Source: Colwellia sp. (GTDB lineage: Bacteria > Pseudomonadota > Gammaproteobacteria > Enterobacterales > Alteromonadaceae). From it: DNA of 64,000 nucleotides. Where the stretch lies: contig NZ_JABSPA010000008.1 of assembly GCF_013214175.1 (NCBI RefSeq), forward strand, positions 62,001-126,000, given 5' to 3'. The notes below the pieces were generated by a model that was given only the letters and a program-made list of their open reading frames with translations, had not been told where the DNA came from and searched no databases. Each line of letters starts with the position of its first letter. The first letter of the stretch is position 1. The translations under genes were made by a program, and so were the position numbers. Of this stretch, positions 8,996 to 19,375 are shown piece by piece.

Positions 8996-10107
8996 AAAAC
9001 GTCCCTAACAGTATTTTTTGCTAAAACGTCTTGCATTTCTGTTCTACTTAAACTTGCATATCTCAGCAAATGTTTCGATATTTCAAGTAAAGGTGACTGC
9101 ATAGTATAAGCAGAAATAGCATGGGCCCTGCCAGGCATGCCCCAGATAAGACTTGAGTTTTTATCTTGAATTATGGTTCGTGAACCGAGCTCTTTTAGCC
9201 GTAACATGCCATGGGCACCATCTTGCCCCATGCCAGTTAACAAGACCGCTTGTACGTTATCGGCGAACTCACAAACAGAGTCAAATAACACATCGACAGC
9301 GGGTTTATGTCGATTAACCTCTTCACCATCACTTAAAGTACAAAACAAAGCACCATTTTTATGCACTACTTCTAAATGTTGATCTCCTGGGGCGATATAT
9401 ACATGACCCGCTTTAATTTTTTGGCCATGACTTGCCTCATGCACCTCAACTTGGCAGTTGTCATTTAAGCGCTGGGCGAAACGTAAACTAAAGGTTTTAG
9501 GGATATGTTGGGTTATAACAATGGCAGGAGAATTACTGGGTAAACTAACAAGAAGTTTTTTAATCGCTTCGGTTCCCCCTGTAGAGGCGCCTATGGCAAT
9601 AAGGTGGTTAGCACGCTTGCTACCACTAAAAGATAAAATATTCTGGCTATCTTTAACAACTTTATTGCTTGTTAACGTATCCGATAATTTAAAATTCTTT
9701 TGATCTATAGTGACTGCTTGAGTTATTTTCTCCGTTAACACTTCTCTAAAGCTGGCTTGGGTGGCAAGTAACTCTTGTACCGTTGGCTTAGCAATGAAAT
9801 CTACCGCGCCAATTTCAAGAGCTTGTAAAGTAATGTCTGCCCCTTTAGTGGTAAGTGTGGAAAGCATAATGACGGGCATAGGGCGCAAACGCATCAAATT
9901 AATAAGAAAAGTAATACCATCCATTTTCGGCATTTCTACATCTAAAGTTAATACATCTGGGTTTAATTTTTTGATCAGATCTCTAGCCACGAAGGCATCT
10001 TCAGCCTCGCCAACAACTACAATATTTGAACTGTGGCTTAATGCTTCCTTGATGATGTTGCGAATAACCGCGGAGTCATCAACAATAAGTACTTTAATTA
10101 TATCCAT
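8992..10107 (-). CDS. cheB: Chemotaxis protein-glutamate methylesterase/deamidase CheB
   Basis: 371 residues. The N-terminal receiver has phospho-acceptor D56 and K107. The C-terminal methylesterase domain (about 165-355) has the catalytic triad: S175 in GASTGG, H201 in TQHIP and D296 in GMGQDGA. It removes methyl groups from receptor glutamates and opposes CheR. The gene follows cheD by 26 bp and overlaps the small receptor gene by 4 bases, so one transcript is likely. Confidence 0.96.
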   Translation of the reverse strand: MDIIKVLIVDDSAVIRNIIKEALSHSSNIVVVGEAEDAFVARDLIKKLNPDVLTLDVEMPKMDGITFLINLMRLRPMPVIMLSTLTTKGADITLQALEIGAVDFIAKPTVQELLATQASFREVLTEKITQAVTIDQKNFKLSDTLTSNKVVKDSQNILSFSGSKRANHLIAIGASTGGTEAIKKLLVSLPSNSPAIVITQHIPKTFSLRFAQRLNDNCQVEVHEASHGQKIKAGHVYIAPGDQHLEVVHKNGALFCTLSDGEEVNRHKPAVDVLFDSVCEFADNVQAVLLTGMGQDGAHGMLRLKELGSRTIIQDKNSSLIWGMPGRAHAISAYTMQSPLLEISKHLLRYASLSRTEMQDVLAKNTVRDVL

Positions 10108-10133
10108 ATAATTTTACTCCTTTGCAGTTACCA

Positions 10134-10793
10134 CTAAAAAAGTTCAACATCACCACTAACCTCTTTTTTATTAATTTCACTGCGATAATTACTTTCTCGG
10201 CGAATAATAGTGTCATTGTGCAAGTTATCCAGTCGCTTAATAAGTACTCGGCCACTATAAGGTTCAAAAATGACTTTTCTGGGGTAAATATCCCCGATAT
10301 CACTACTTTCAATGACAATCTCTTCCTGATCTAAATAGGCCAAGGCAAAATCAATGTTCTTCTGGCCAACATCAGACATTTGATTTAGCACCTTTGCGCC
10401 ACCAAATAGCTTTGCTCTTAAATTTTTTCGACAACCACCTGACCTTAAAATAGTATTAATGAGATGTTCCATAGCAAAGTTACCATAACGGGTTGCATCT
10501 GCCGTTTTGTCTCTTTGTCCCCAATTAACTTCATGTGCTTCTTTATTGGTGATCGGTAACATAAAGTGATTCATACCTCCTATACGGCTATTCTCATCCC
10601 AGATACACGCTGAAATACATGAACCCAGAGTTGTTGCTATAGCAACATTTTCAGTGGTCATATAAAATTCACCCGGTAAAATTTTGGCAACAACCATATC
10701 TCGTTGTTTATCCCAATAATGATTAATCTGCATAAATTCCGGCAAGCAAAGCGCCATATATTCAGATATTTGTGGATGATTATTACGTAGCAC
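10134..10793 (-). CDS. cheD: Chemoreceptor glutamine deamidase CheD
   Basis: 219 residues, the usual length plus short ends. The CheD signature TTLGSCISAC holds the nucleophile C59, and GGMNHFMLP holds the catalytic H76. CheD deamidates receptor glutamines and often takes part in adaptation with CheC, but no cheC gene is in the window. The protein ends SGDVELF, a tail also seen in the small receptor and the receiver protein of this cluster. It lies between cheR (36 bp) and cheB (26 bp). Confidence 0.95.
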   Translation of the reverse strand: MLRNNHPQISEYMALCLPEFMQINHYWDKQRDMVVAKILPGEFYMTTENVAIATTLGSCISACIWDENSRIGGMNHFMLPITNKEAHEVNWGQRDKTADATRYGNFAMEHLINTILRSGGCRKNLRAKLFGGAKVLNQMSDVGQKNIDFALAYLDQEEIVIESSDIGDIYPRKVIFEPYSGRVLIKRLDNLHNDTIIRRESNYRSEINKKEVSGDVELF

Positions 10794-10829
10794 AAAACTT
10801 CCTTATTAAAACTGGCTTTAGGTGAATAC

Positions 10830-11741
10830 CTATGGTTTTCTAAAAATGGTTCTCCCCACGCTACTAAAATACTGTTGATAATTACCTAAATTCTCACTGT
10901 GTCCTAGAAAAAGTAAACCTCCTGGGGCAAGCATTTCATAATAACGGGAGAATAATTCTTGCTGGGTTTTTTTATCAAAATAGATAATGACGTTTCGGCA
11001 GAAAATAGCATCAAAGGGCCCTTGCATCGGCCATTCATGTAATAAATTAAGCTGCTTAAAAGTGATCATATTTTTTAGCTTGTCATGTACTTTGACACTT
11101 TCGCTATTTTGCCCACGCCCCTGAAAAAAATAGTTTTGTTTTAATTTTTTTGGAATTTCTTCAATACGATTAAGATCATATATTCCTACTTTACCTTTCG
11201 CTAAAACATTACTATCGATGTCAGTGGCGAGAATTTTCACATCCCAGCGAGCTAGTTCATTTTTAAGCGCTTCAAGTATCGTAATGGCTATACTGTACGG
11301 CTCTTCTCCGGTGGAACTTGCAGAGGACCAAATTCTAAGTACCTTTTTACCACTCGCACCCGCCGCTTTGTTTTTCATCAAAGCCGGAAGCTCCTCATTG
11401 GTTAGATATTCAAAGTGATGATTTTCGCGAAAGAAACTGGTTAAATTAGTGGTTATAGAATTAATAAAATAATCTTTTTCTTGCTCACCTTGGTCTCTTA
11501 ATAACTGACAATATTCAGAGAAAGTATTAAGATTTCGTTCCCTGATTATGCGAGTTAATCGTCGGTATAACATCTCCCTTTTACTATCATTGAGCACAAT
11601 ACCGGTATTGTTATAAACAAACTGGCAAATAAACTTAAAATCGCCTTGAGACAGTTGCATCGCCTGATCTCTATTAGCCCGACGGTCTTGCAGATGACCT
11701 TGCATATGATTAGTATTCCTCCTTAGCTCAGTCATCCCCAT
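10830..11741 (-). CDS. cheR: Chemotaxis protein methyltransferase CheR
   Basis: 303 residues. An N-terminal helical domain (about 30-100) is followed by a SAM-dependent methyltransferase domain with TTNLTSFFRE, the SAM-binding SSTGEEPYS and the late motif FCRNVIIYF. It methylates glutamates on chemoreceptors. The neighbouring large receptor ends in EWEEF, the kind of pentapeptide bound by the beta-subdomain of tethering CheR proteins such as Pseudomonas CheR2. This enzyme is therefore probably tethered to that receptor. The first 28 residues are basic and glutamine-rich. Confidence 0.95.
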   Translation of the reverse strand: MGMTELRRNTNHMQGHLQDRRANRDQAMQLSQGDFKFICQFVYNNTGIVLNDSKREMLYRRLTRIIRERNLNTFSEYCQLLRDQGEQEKDYFINSITTNLTSFFRENHHFEYLTNEELPALMKNKAAGASGKKVLRIWSSASSTGEEPYSIAITILEALKNELARWDVKILATDIDSNVLAKGKVGIYDLNRIEEIPKKLKQNYFFQGRGQNSESVKVHDKLKNMITFKQLNLLHEWPMQGPFDAIFCRNVIIYFDKKTQQELFSRYYEMLAPGGLLFLGHSENLGNYQQYFSSVGRTIFRKP

Positions 11742-11797
11742 TTCCTCTCCATTATTTTCGTTCTAAATTCCTAGTTTTACTGTTTTATCTTGAACTG

Positions 11798-14700
11798 TTA
11801 GAACTCCTCCCATTCTTGATCTACGGCTGTGCTTGGACGTTTGGCTCTGCGTGTTGGCGCCGGACTTGCTGGACTAAAGTTTGACTGCCTCGCTGCTGGC
11901 GCCGCTTGTCTTGGAGCAGCTTGTCTTGGTGCTGCTTGTCTTGGGGCAGGTCTTCTTTGATGTTGCTCTGCTGGTTGTTGTTGTTGTTGTTGTTGGCCGT
12001 TATCGCCATTATTGAAAAAGGCAACTTGATCTAATAATGATTGAGACTGTTCTTCCATCGATTTACTTGATGCGGATGCCTCTTCAACCAATGCTGCATT
12101 TTGTTGAGTCATTTCATCCATTTGACTCACCGCCGCGCTCACTTCACCAATACCAGCAGATTGCTCTTTACCGGCACTATCAATATCGGCAATCATTTTA
12201 CTGACATCTTCTATGGCCGTCACTAATTCACTAAAGGTTTGCCCTGTTTCATCAACTAACTTAGTGCCTTGACCAACCGCTTCGACACTGTCATTAATTA
12301 AGCCTTTAATTTCTTTCGCTGCACCTGCGGAGCGTTGTGCTAGATTCCTTACCTCTGCCGCGACTACCGCAAAACCGCGACCTTGTTCACCAGCTCTTGC
12401 CGCTTCAACCGCAGCATTTAGTGCCAGTAGATTGGTTTGGAAAGCTATTTCATCAATAACACTAATGATATCCGCAATCTTTTTACTGGATTTATTTATA
12501 TCACTCATGGCCGTAATGGCATTTCGAACCACAGCGCCACCACTACTGGCCTTCTCCATCACAGATTTTGATAACTTACTTGCTTCAGTTGAATTCTCCG
12601 CATTTTGTTGCACCGTACTGGTTAACTCTTCCATGGCAGAAGCCGTTTCTTCTAAGCTTGAAGCTTGTGATTCGGTACGATGACTTAACTCATTATTTCC
12701 TGCGGCAATTTCGCGCGCTGAATCAAAAACATTGGTGGAAGCATTACGTATTTCATCAACCATTTGACTTAGATTTTCAATGGAGCCATTCATCGCATTA
12801 GCCAGTGCCAGGAATTCGCCACCATAATCACTACGCATACTTTGGGTTAAATCCCCCTCTGCAAGCGCTTGTGCAACTTGAATAGCATCATTAATAGGCT
12901 CAACAATTGAATCCATCAAACTATTAATATTATTGCCTAACTCCTTCATGAAACCTTGGTACTCCTCGGTAGTGATACGGCTATCTAACTTACCGGCGAT
13001 AGCATCGGTAATTAACTTATCTATCTGACTTTGTGCATCTTTTTCTTCAGTTAAATCTACCCATTGCACCCCTGTGCCCACATGATTCCCATCGCTATCT
13101 CGTAAAGCCATGGCAATAAGTTGAAAGGTTAAGCCCGCAACCGAAATTTCAGTGGTATAGGGTAAATTAGCAGGATTGCCTAATAAATTTTGTTGATGTG
13201 CTGGGTTTTTATGGAAGCTATCAAAATTGGTACCGACCATAGTATCGACATTAAAAGAAGGTAAGACAGAACGTAGTGTTGTTTCTCTACGACGTAACAT
13301 AGTTACTACTGCTGGGTTGGCATAAACAATATTACCGTGAGTATCAGCCATCATTATATTAGTAGTCATGCCTTCCATGGTCGAGGTTAAGCGCCCTACT
13401 TCAACAGCGTTTTGTCTTGCTGCTGTAACATCTTGCCATTCTAGGGCATTACCTATGTACTCGCCACTGGCATCCAAAATGGCGGTAACATTAAGCTGGA
13501 AGGTTAGGTGTTTTATCTGAATATCGGTCGAATATGGTAAGTTATTCGGGTCATCGAGTAATTTACGTTGATGGGCCGGATTCTTATGGAAACTGTCAAT
13601 GTTAGTGCCAATAATCACCTCGGGATCGGCTTTAAAGCCAGGCCAATTTTCGGCAAAGGTCGCTTCGTGTTCTTTCAGTAAATCTAAAGTAGCTTTATTA
13701 GCGTAGGTAATAACAAAGTCCCTATCAATCATGATATTGGCGGTACCCGATTGATCAATGGCGCCTTGTAACTGCACGGTTTTATTTTCTGCCGCACGCG
13801 CCGCGGTGACATCTTGCCATTCAAGGGCATTACCTATGTACTCGCCAGCTGCATCCATAATAGCGGTAACATTGAGCTCAAAGGATAAGTGTTTAATTTG
13901 AATATCGGTTTTATAAGGTAAGTTATTCGGGTCATCGAGTAGTTTACGTTGATGTGAGGGCACTTTATGAAAAGTGTCAATGTTAGTGCCAATAATCACC
14001 TCGGGGTCGGCGACAAAACCAGGCCAGTTATCGGCAAAGGTCGCTTCATGTTCTTTTAATAAGGCAAGTGTGGCCGCGTTAGCATAGGTAATATTAAAAT
14101 CTCTATCGACCATGATATTAGCAGTACCCGATTGGTCAATAGCGCCTTGTAACTGGGCTGTTTTATTTTCTTGTGCTCGCGCTGCGGTGACATCTTGCCA
14201 TTCCAGCGCATTACCTATGTACTCGCCAGCTGCATCCATAATAGCGGTAACATTAAGCTCAAAGGATAAATGTTTGATTTGAATGTCGGTTTTATAAGGT
14301 AAATTATTCGGATCAGACAGTAATTTACGTTGATGTGACGGCACTTTGTGGAAACTATCAATATTGGTGCCAATAATAATTTCAGGGTCGGCGACAAAAC
14401 CCGGCCAATTGTCAGCAAAGGTCGCTTCATGTTCTTTCAGTAAAGCCAAGGTGGCGGCATTAGCGTAGGTAATATTAAAATCTCTATCAATCATAATATT
14501 GGCAGTACCCGATTGGTCTATCGCGCCTTGTAACTGTACGGTTTTGTTTTCTTGCGCTCGGGCCGCCGTCACCTCTTGCCACTCCAGTGCATTACCTATG
14601 TAGTCACCCTTGGCATCTAAAATAGCACTGACATTGAGTTCAAAAGATAAGTGTTTAACTTGAATATCGGTTTTATAAGGTAAGTTACTCGGATCGTCGA

Positions 14701-15403
14701 GTAGTTTACGTTGATGTGATGGAACTTTATGAAAACCATCAATATTGGCGCCGATAAGCGCCTCTTTACTCGCTTCAAAGCCCGGCCAGTTTTCTGCAAA
14801 GGTCTGCTCATGCTTTTTAAGTAAAGCTAAAGTGGCTTCGTTGGCATATGTGACTTCAAAATCTCGATTAATCATCATAAATGCAGTCGCTGATTGTTCG
14901 AGTGCCCCTTGCAGTTGCACGGATAAATCGTTGCTTTGCTCATTTTTGACGGTATTCTTTTCCATGGTAGGTCCTTTTGCTGACTGAGTTGTTGCGGCGG
15001 CATCAGCTGCGGCAATCATAGTAGTTGCTAAGGTTTGGTATACCACTGTCCAAGCCTTTTTAACGGGGGCGGTAAAGTCATCACCTAAACCTATTGCTAA
15101 GGTTTTTAGTAACGCAGCGCCAACCGTATCGTAATGTTCAGGCTCTGCGCCGTAGCGAAGATGTTTAGCGCCTAAATTTTGCACTGCAGGAATTAATTTA
15201 TCCGGGTTATCAAGTAACTTAACCGCAACATCAAGCATTGCCATTAATTTTTTGCCTTGCTCGGCCATATCATCAGGAAATAATGCTTTTAATGAAGGGT
15301 CCATTTCAAACAAAGTGGTATAAAATATGTCTGCGGCTTGTGGCGCAATAGGTAATACTTTTTGCCAACTTTTTTGCACTAAACTTATTTGCTTCGGGTT
15401 CAT
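11798..15403 (-). CDS. Soluble Aer2-type chemoreceptor with globin domain and five haem-type PAS domains
   Basis: 1201 residues with no membrane segment. Residues 1-135 are a flavohaemoglobin-like globin, with probable proximal His H81 in AKHLRYG and a likely distal Gln near 49. Five PAS domains follow. Four are near-identical units of 127 residues starting at 162, 289, 416 and 543; a fifth, divergent one lies at about 669-790. Every PAS keeps the Aer2 pattern FHK (H225, H352, H479, H606, H731) and the conserved Trp (W275, W402, W529, W656, W781) that serve haem and O2 binding in Pseudomonas Aer2. Two HAMP units (about 791-895), as in Aer2 HAMP4-5, lead to the signalling domain with its [17 protein letters not shown] tip. 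A Gln/Pro/Ala-rich linker ends in EWEEF for CheR docking. The N-terminal HAMP stack of Aer2 is replaced by the globin. An AGGA ribosome binding site precedes the ATG. Expected ligands are O2, NO or CO. Confidence 0.93.
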   Translation of the reverse strand: MNPKQISLVQKSWQKVLPIAPQAADIFYTTLFEMDPSLKALFPDDMAEQGKKLMAMLDVAVKLLDNPDKLIPAVQNLGAKHLRYGAEPEHYDTVGAALLKTLAIGLGDDFTAPVKKAWTVVYQTLATTMIAAADAAATTQSAKGPTMEKNTVKNEQSNDLSVQLQGALEQSATAFMMINRDFEVTYANEATLALLKKHEQTFAENWPGFEASKEALIGANIDGFHKVPSHQRKLLDDPSNLPYKTDIQVKHLSFELNVSAILDAKGDYIGNALEWQEVTAARAQENKTVQLQGAIDQSGTANIMIDRDFNITYANAATLALLKEHEATFADNWPGFVADPEIIIGTNIDSFHKVPSHQRKLLSDPNNLPYKTDIQIKHLSFELNVTAIMDAAGEYIGNALEWQDVTAARAQENKTAQLQGAIDQSGTANIMVDRDFNITYANAATLALLKEHEATFADNWPGFVADPEVIIGTNIDTFHKVPSHQRKLLDDPNNLPYKTDIQIKHLSFELNVTAIMDAAGEYIGNALEWQDVTAARAAENKTVQLQGAIDQSGTANIMIDRDFVITYANKATLDLLKEHEATFAENWPGFKADPEVIIGTNIDSFHKNPAHQRKLLDDPNNLPYSTDIQIKHLTFQLNVTAILDASGEYIGNALEWQDVTAARQNAVEVGRLTSTMEGMTTNIMMADTHGNIVYANPAVVTMLRRRETTLRSVLPSFNVDTMVGTNFDSFHKNPAHQQNLLGNPANLPYTTEISVAGLTFQLIAMALRDSDGNHVGTGVQWVDLTEEKDAQSQIDKLITDAIAGKLDSRITTEEYQGFMKELGNNINSLMDSIVEPINDAIQVAQALAEGDLTQSMRSDYGGEFLALANAMNGSIENLSQMVDEIRNASTNVFDSAREIAAGNNELSHRTESQASSLEETASAMEELTSTVQQNAENSTEASKLSKSVMEKASSGGAVVRNAITAMSDINKSSKKIADIISVIDEIAFQTNLLALNAAVEAARAGEQGRGFAVVAAEVRNLAQRSAGAAKEIKGLINDSVEAVGQGTKLVDETGQTFSELVTAIEDVSKMIADIDSAGKEQSAGIGEVSAAVSQMDEMTQQNAALVEEASASSKSMEEQSQSLLDQVAFFNNGDNGQQQQQQQPAEQHQRRPAPRQAAPRQAAPRQAAPAARQSNFSPASPAPTRRAKRPSTAVDQEWEEF
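13400..14920 (-). repeat. Four in-frame tandem repeats of 381 bp encoding PAS units
   Basis: The receptor gene contains four consecutive units of exactly 127 codons, each beginning at (V/A)QLQGA and ending just before the next. Units 2 and 3 differ at only a few residues, which points to recent duplication or gene conversion. The fifth PAS, at about 13031-13399, is divergent and close to the Aer2 sequence, so it is probably the ancestral one. Confidence 0.9.
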
Positions 15404-15537
15404 AAGTTATTTTCCTGTGTGGTTATTTTTAATTTATTTTTAATTTATTTTAATTAAATTTTAATAATGGCTGATGGTGTAGTCGCTCTCTTTTACCTGG
15501 GTTTACCTTTGATTTACCTTGGCTATAAATTTTCTAG

Positions 15538-16089
15538 TTAAGCACTTGATAAGGTTGGTGCAGAGGTTGTTGACGCTTGGCTAACCTCTACGTTCGCTGT
15601 CACTTGCTCAGACCTTGTTTCACTCTTATGAACAGTGCGATATAAGTCTTCTTCATTTAATAAAGAATCACTGTCGAGTAAAATAATTAGCTTGTCATCG
15701 ACTGTCGCCATGCCTTTAAGAAAGCAGCCATCAATATTATTGCCAAAAGCAGGGGCTTTACGTATAGCTTGGCGGTTAAACTTATAAACCTCTGACACTG
15801 CATCAACAATAATGCCAACTACCATACTGCTGGCTTTAGATTGCTGCCGTAAAATGATGGTGATGGTTTGTTTATTATATTCAAGTGCGGGTTGACCAAA
15901 ACGTTCACGCAAATCAATAATAGGAATGATTACCCCCCGTAAATTAATGACGCCTTTAATATAATTTGGCTTATTCGGAAGTTCGGTAATTGAGCTCCAG
16001 ACACGAATCTCTTGCACACATAGAATGTCAACGCCATACTCTTCGCCTTTAAGTATGAAAGTAAGATATTCTTGTTCTATATCAGTCAT
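15538..16089 (-). CDS. cheW: Chemotaxis adaptor CheW (second copy)
   Basis: 183 residues. A CheW domain spans about 8-150, with the family features VQEIRVWSSITELPNKPNYIKG... then VINLRG and PIIDLRERFG. CheW links chemoreceptors to CheA in the signalling array. A C-terminal tail of about 30 residues rich in Ser, Thr, Ala and Val follows the fold. It is 33 bp downstream of the other cheW and 134 bp upstream of the large receptor gene. Paired cheW genes suggest that the two receptors of the cluster, or two positions in the array, use different adaptors. Confidence 0.93.
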   Translation of the reverse strand: MTDIEQEYLTFILKGEEYGVDILCVQEIRVWSSITELPNKPNYIKGVINLRGVIIPIIDLRERFGQPALEYNKQTITIILRQQSKASSMVVGIIVDAVSEVYKFNRQAIRKAPAFGNNIDGCFLKGMATVDDKLIILLDSDSLLNEEDLYRTVHKSETRSEQVTANVEVSQASTTSAPTLSSA

Positions 16090-16122
16090 GCTCTTTCCTT
16101 AAACAAAATTGTTACGGTATTA

Positions 16123-16656
16123 CTAACTATGCAGGCTATGCGGTTCTACTTTTTGCAAATGATTAACATTAAGTATGGTGACGACATTTTTTTCACTGTT
16201 TATTAAGCCATCGATATATTGTTGACCCACACAGCCGCCAAATGCTGGCGCTGGTTTAATATCAGTACTCTCAATATTAAGCACATCAGAAACAGCATCA
16301 ACAACAAAACCAATAGTGCGTGATGACTCTTCGCTTTCGTAGGTAAGTACAATCACTACGGTTGTTTCTAAGTAAGTCGCTTCACCAATGCTAAATTTGA
16401 GGCGTAAATCGACAATGGGCACGATAATGCCTCTCATATTAATGACACCCTTAATATAACTTGGCGAATTAGGGATTTTTGTTGGTTGCTCCCAACTTCT
16501 AATTTCTTCGACACACAAAATATCAACCGCATATAGCTCTTGTGCTAACATAAACGTTAGATACTGATCACCGCTGGTGATAAAGTCGACGCCTTCAACA
16601 ACGTGTTCACCTTCAGCGGGAATATCTTGTGCCATCTCTTGAATATTCATAAACAA
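16123..16656 (-). CDS. cheW: Chemotaxis adaptor CheW (first copy)
   Basis: 177 residues. A CheW domain spans about 30-170, with VEEIRSWEQPTKIPNSPSYIKG split around the conserved IPN segment, then VINMRG and PIVDLRLKF. An acidic N-terminal extension of about 28 residues precedes it. The start lies inside the end of cheA (10-base overlap), which implies coupled translation and a direct role as CheA partner. Confidence 0.93.
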   Translation of the reverse strand: MFMNIQEMAQDIPAEGEHVVEGVDFITSGDQYLTFMLAQELYAVDILCVEEIRSWEQPTKIPNSPSYIKGVINMRGIIVPIVDLRLKFSIGEATYLETTVVIVLTYESEESSRTIGFVVDAVSDVLNIESTDIKPAPAFGGCVGQQYIDGLINSEKNVVTILNVNHLQKVEPHSLHS

Positions 16657-18815
16657 ACCTCCGCTGTTACACTAGCATTACCATCAGTTTTTACCCGTTG
16701 GGCTTGTTGGGCTTGTGCTAACGCCATATGGATAATTCCCGGTATATCTAGAATCATAGCGACGGAGCCATCACCAAGAATTGTCGCCCCTGATATACCT
16801 CCGACCTGTTGGTAATTATCTTTTAAACTTTTTATAACCACCTGCTGTTGAGCCAGTAAATCATCAACCATCAAACCAATTTTTTGACCATCAGCTTCAA
16901 CAACAACCAGTAAGGCGTTGTCTATTTCTGTACATTCTGTCGCCAAATTAAACAGTTGATAAATAGGTAGCACTGGCACATTGTCATCACGTAAGCGATA
17001 AAGCACCATATCGCCCGAAACACGATTAATAAGTTTGTTATCAATTTGCAGTGATTCAACAATAGAAATGAGTGGGATGATGTAGGTTTCGCTGCCCACT
17101 TTGACCAGTTGACCGTCTAAAATGGCCAATGTTAGCGGTAAGTGCACCTTAAATGAGCTGCCTTTACCTAGGGTAGATTTAACTTGAATTCTGCCACCAA
17201 GTGATTGAATATTGCGCTTAACCACATCCATGCCAACACCACGGCCGGAGATATCGGTGACTTCTGCCGCGGTTGAAAAACCTGGTTCGAATAATAAGTC
17301 ATATACCTGACTATCCGTTAAGATAGCATTCGCTTCAACAAGCCCTTTTTCTACCGCTTTCGCTAATACAATTTCTCGGTTAATACCGGCGCCATCATCG
17401 TTAATTTCAATAACAATATTGCCACCTTGGTGATAGGCATCTAAAGAAATGGTACCTTTTGCTGATTTGCCATTAGCAAGTCTAACTTCACTTGTTTCGA
17501 TGCCATGGTCAGCAGCATTCCTCACTAAATGTACTAACGGATCGCCAATTTGTTCCATTACCGTTTTATCTAATTCGGTTTGTTCACCTTTGATCACTAA
17601 CTCCATTTCCTTACCGGTTTTTACCGCTAGATCATGAACAAGGCGAGGAAAGCGATTAAAGGCAAAACTGATCGGTAGCATGCGAATACGCATGACACTT
17701 TCTTGTAATTCTTTGGTATTTTGTAATAGTTGCTCAAGACCACTGGTGAGCCGTTCAACTTTGTCCATTTCAAAATCGTTACCCAGTTCTGACAACATAG
17801 ACTGAGTGATAACTAATTCGCCCACTAGATTAATTAAATTATCTACTTTATCTACACCAACCCTAATGGAACCAACCTCAGCTTTTCCTTTAGTTTTAGT
17901 TTTAGTTTTAGAGGTTATATTGTTATCTTCGGCAGTAGAGTCAATAACCAGTTTTGTTTCAGGGTCCTGCACTTCAATATCTTCAGTAGGTTTTTGGCTG
18001 GTGTCAGGCTCTGTTTGCTGTTCATTATTTGTTAGAGTGCTTGAAGGCGAGCTTGATGACTGGGTTGATGAAGTACTTGCTGAGATACTTGCTGAGGTAG
18101 TTGATGGGGCTTTTATTGGCACTAATTCTAATAAACATTCATCTTCAACCCATTCAAATATTTCTCTGACCTCGCTTTCATCTACTTCAGTATAAAGCGT
18201 TAATTGCCAACTTAAATAAAGCTCTTGAGCATCAATGTCCTTTAAAGCGGGTAAATCTTTGGTATCGGCACAAAGTGTTAACTCACCTAGCTCTGCTAAA
18301 GCACTGAATAAAAAAATGGGATCATTGCCCGTTTTCGCTAAGCTATGCTCTGGTACGAAATTGATGTTATAACCAGAGATATTATTTTCTGCAACTTTCG
18401 TTGTACTTTGATTATCACTGTCCGTTGAGAGCTCATCACCCAAAGTTTCAGCTAAGCGCTTAGACGTTTTCTCAACCTTATCAATATCATACTCTTCATC
18501 ATCCCGTGCGGCTTCTATTAATAAGCGCATACAATCGATGGAATCAAGCAATATTTCGGTATCTTTAGGGCTGATTTCGCGTCGGCCATCACGCATTTCA
18601 TCAAGTAATGTTTCTACTAAATGAGTAAACTCAGTGACGTTATCAAAGCCAAAGGTTCCTGCCCCGCCTTTAATTGAGTGCGCGGCTCTAAAAATTGTGT
18701 GAATTGTTTCATTATCCCCCTCTTGCAAATTTAATAATTCAGACTCCATTACCTCGAGTCCTTCAAAGCTCTCTTCTAAGAAACTTGGAATAAATTGTGA
18801 TAAATCAACACTCAT
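16647..18815 (-). CDS. cheA: Chemotaxis histidine kinase CheA
   Basis: 722 residues. The Hpt domain P1 has FRAAHSIKGGAGTFG with phospho-accepting H46. A middle region (about 145-240) stands where the P2 domain usually is. A long Ser/Thr-rich linker and a TKTKTKGK stretch (about 240-315) follow. Then come the dimerisation domain, the ATPase domain with DPLVHLVRNAADHGIE and DISGRGVGMDVV, and a CheW-like P5 domain. It phosphorylates CheY, CheB and possibly the other receiver proteins of the cluster under receptor control. It lies 123 bp after cheY and overlaps cheW by 10 bases. Confidence 0.96.
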   Translation of the reverse strand: MSVDLSQFIPSFLEESFEGLEVMESELLNLQEGDNETIHTIFRAAHSIKGGAGTFGFDNVTEFTHLVETLLDEMRDGRREISPKDTEILLDSIDCMRLLIEAARDDEEYDIDKVEKTSKRLAETLGDELSTDSDNQSTTKVAENNISGYNINFVPEHSLAKTGNDPIFLFSALAELGELTLCADTKDLPALKDIDAQELYLSWQLTLYTEVDESEVREIFEWVEDECLLELVPIKAPSTTSASISASTSSTQSSSSPSSTLTNNEQQTEPDTSQKPTEDIEVQDPETKLVIDSTAEDNNITSKTKTKTKGKAEVGSIRVGVDKVDNLINLVGELVITQSMLSELGNDFEMDKVERLTSGLEQLLQNTKELQESVMRIRMLPISFAFNRFPRLVHDLAVKTGKEMELVIKGEQTELDKTVMEQIGDPLVHLVRNAADHGIETSEVRLANGKSAKGTISLDAYHQGGNIVIEINDDGAGINREIVLAKAVEKGLVEANAILTDSQVYDLLFEPGFSTAAEVTDISGRGVGMDVVKRNIQSLGGRIQVKSTLGKGSSFKVHLPLTLAILDGQLVKVGSETYIIPLISIVESLQIDNKLINRVSGDMVLYRLRDDNVPVLPIYQLFNLATECTEIDNALLVVVEADGQKIGLMVDDLLAQQQVVIKSLKDNYQQVGGISGATILGDGSVAMILDIPGIIHMALAQAQQAQRVKTDGNASVTAEVCL

Positions 18816-18938
18816 AACTGATTACCTACTCTTTCCTTGTCAAAAATCGGGACATTATCACGACAGGGTACTTATATGATAAGTACCTAAGATAAGTATG
18901 TTACTAAACGGTTAAACAGGTTTTTTATACTAACAATG

Positions 18939-19301
18939 TCACTTAACCACTCGTTTAATGGTGGCTAATAATTTTTCTGGGTTAAAAGGTTTAACCAACC
19001 AACCCGTTGCTCCGGCCGATTTACCGCGCATTTTCATATCAGTGGAGCTTTCTGTGGTTAACATCAAAATAGGGGTAAATTTAAAATCACCTAACTTGCG
19101 TAACTCAGTGCATAAACTAATGCCATCCATATTGGGCATATTTACATCGGAAATGACCAAGTCAAAATTACTGCTTTTAGCCTTATTTAGACCATCCAGA
19201 CCATCTTTAGCCTCGACGGTTTCGTAGCCGGCACTTTTTAAGGTAAAACTGACCATATCTCTTATTGAGTTTGAGTCATCAACAACTAGCACTTTAGTCA
19301 T
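18939..19301 (-). CDS. cheY: Single-domain response regulator CheY
   Basis: 120 residues, one receiver domain of standard length. It has the acidic pair D8/D9, phospho-acceptor D52 in ISDVNMPNMDG, T in MLTTES and the invariant K of VKPFNP. As the first che gene before cheA it is the expected CheA target. Whether it acts on the flagellar motor or on another output cannot be told from sequence. No cheZ is present in the window. Confidence 0.94.
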   Translation of the reverse strand: MTKVLVVDDSNSIRDMVSFTLKSAGYETVEAKDGLDGLNKAKSSNFDLVISDVNMPNMDGISLCTELRKLGDFKFTPILMLTTESSTDMKMRGKSAGATGWLVKPFNPEKLLATIKRVVK

Positions 19302-19375
19302 ACTGGTTTCCTCATCGTTTAATGCATCGTAGTTTTGTGTTGTTAGCGTTATTTCTCATCGGAAAAACCAAGATT

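Noticed and set aside
10094-10318. A 74-codon minus-strand frame over the end of cheD
   Set aside because: It is an alternative frame of the cheD 3' end with no domain or ribosome binding site.
11821-12024. A frame of 67 codons rich in Asn and Gln inside the receptor gene
   Set aside because: It is the shifted reading of the Gln-repeat and PRQAA repeats in the receptor's C-terminal linker.
13400-14920. Long direct repeats considered as a CRISPR or satellite
   Set aside because: The repeats are in frame, 381 bp long and encode PAS domains; there are no spacers.
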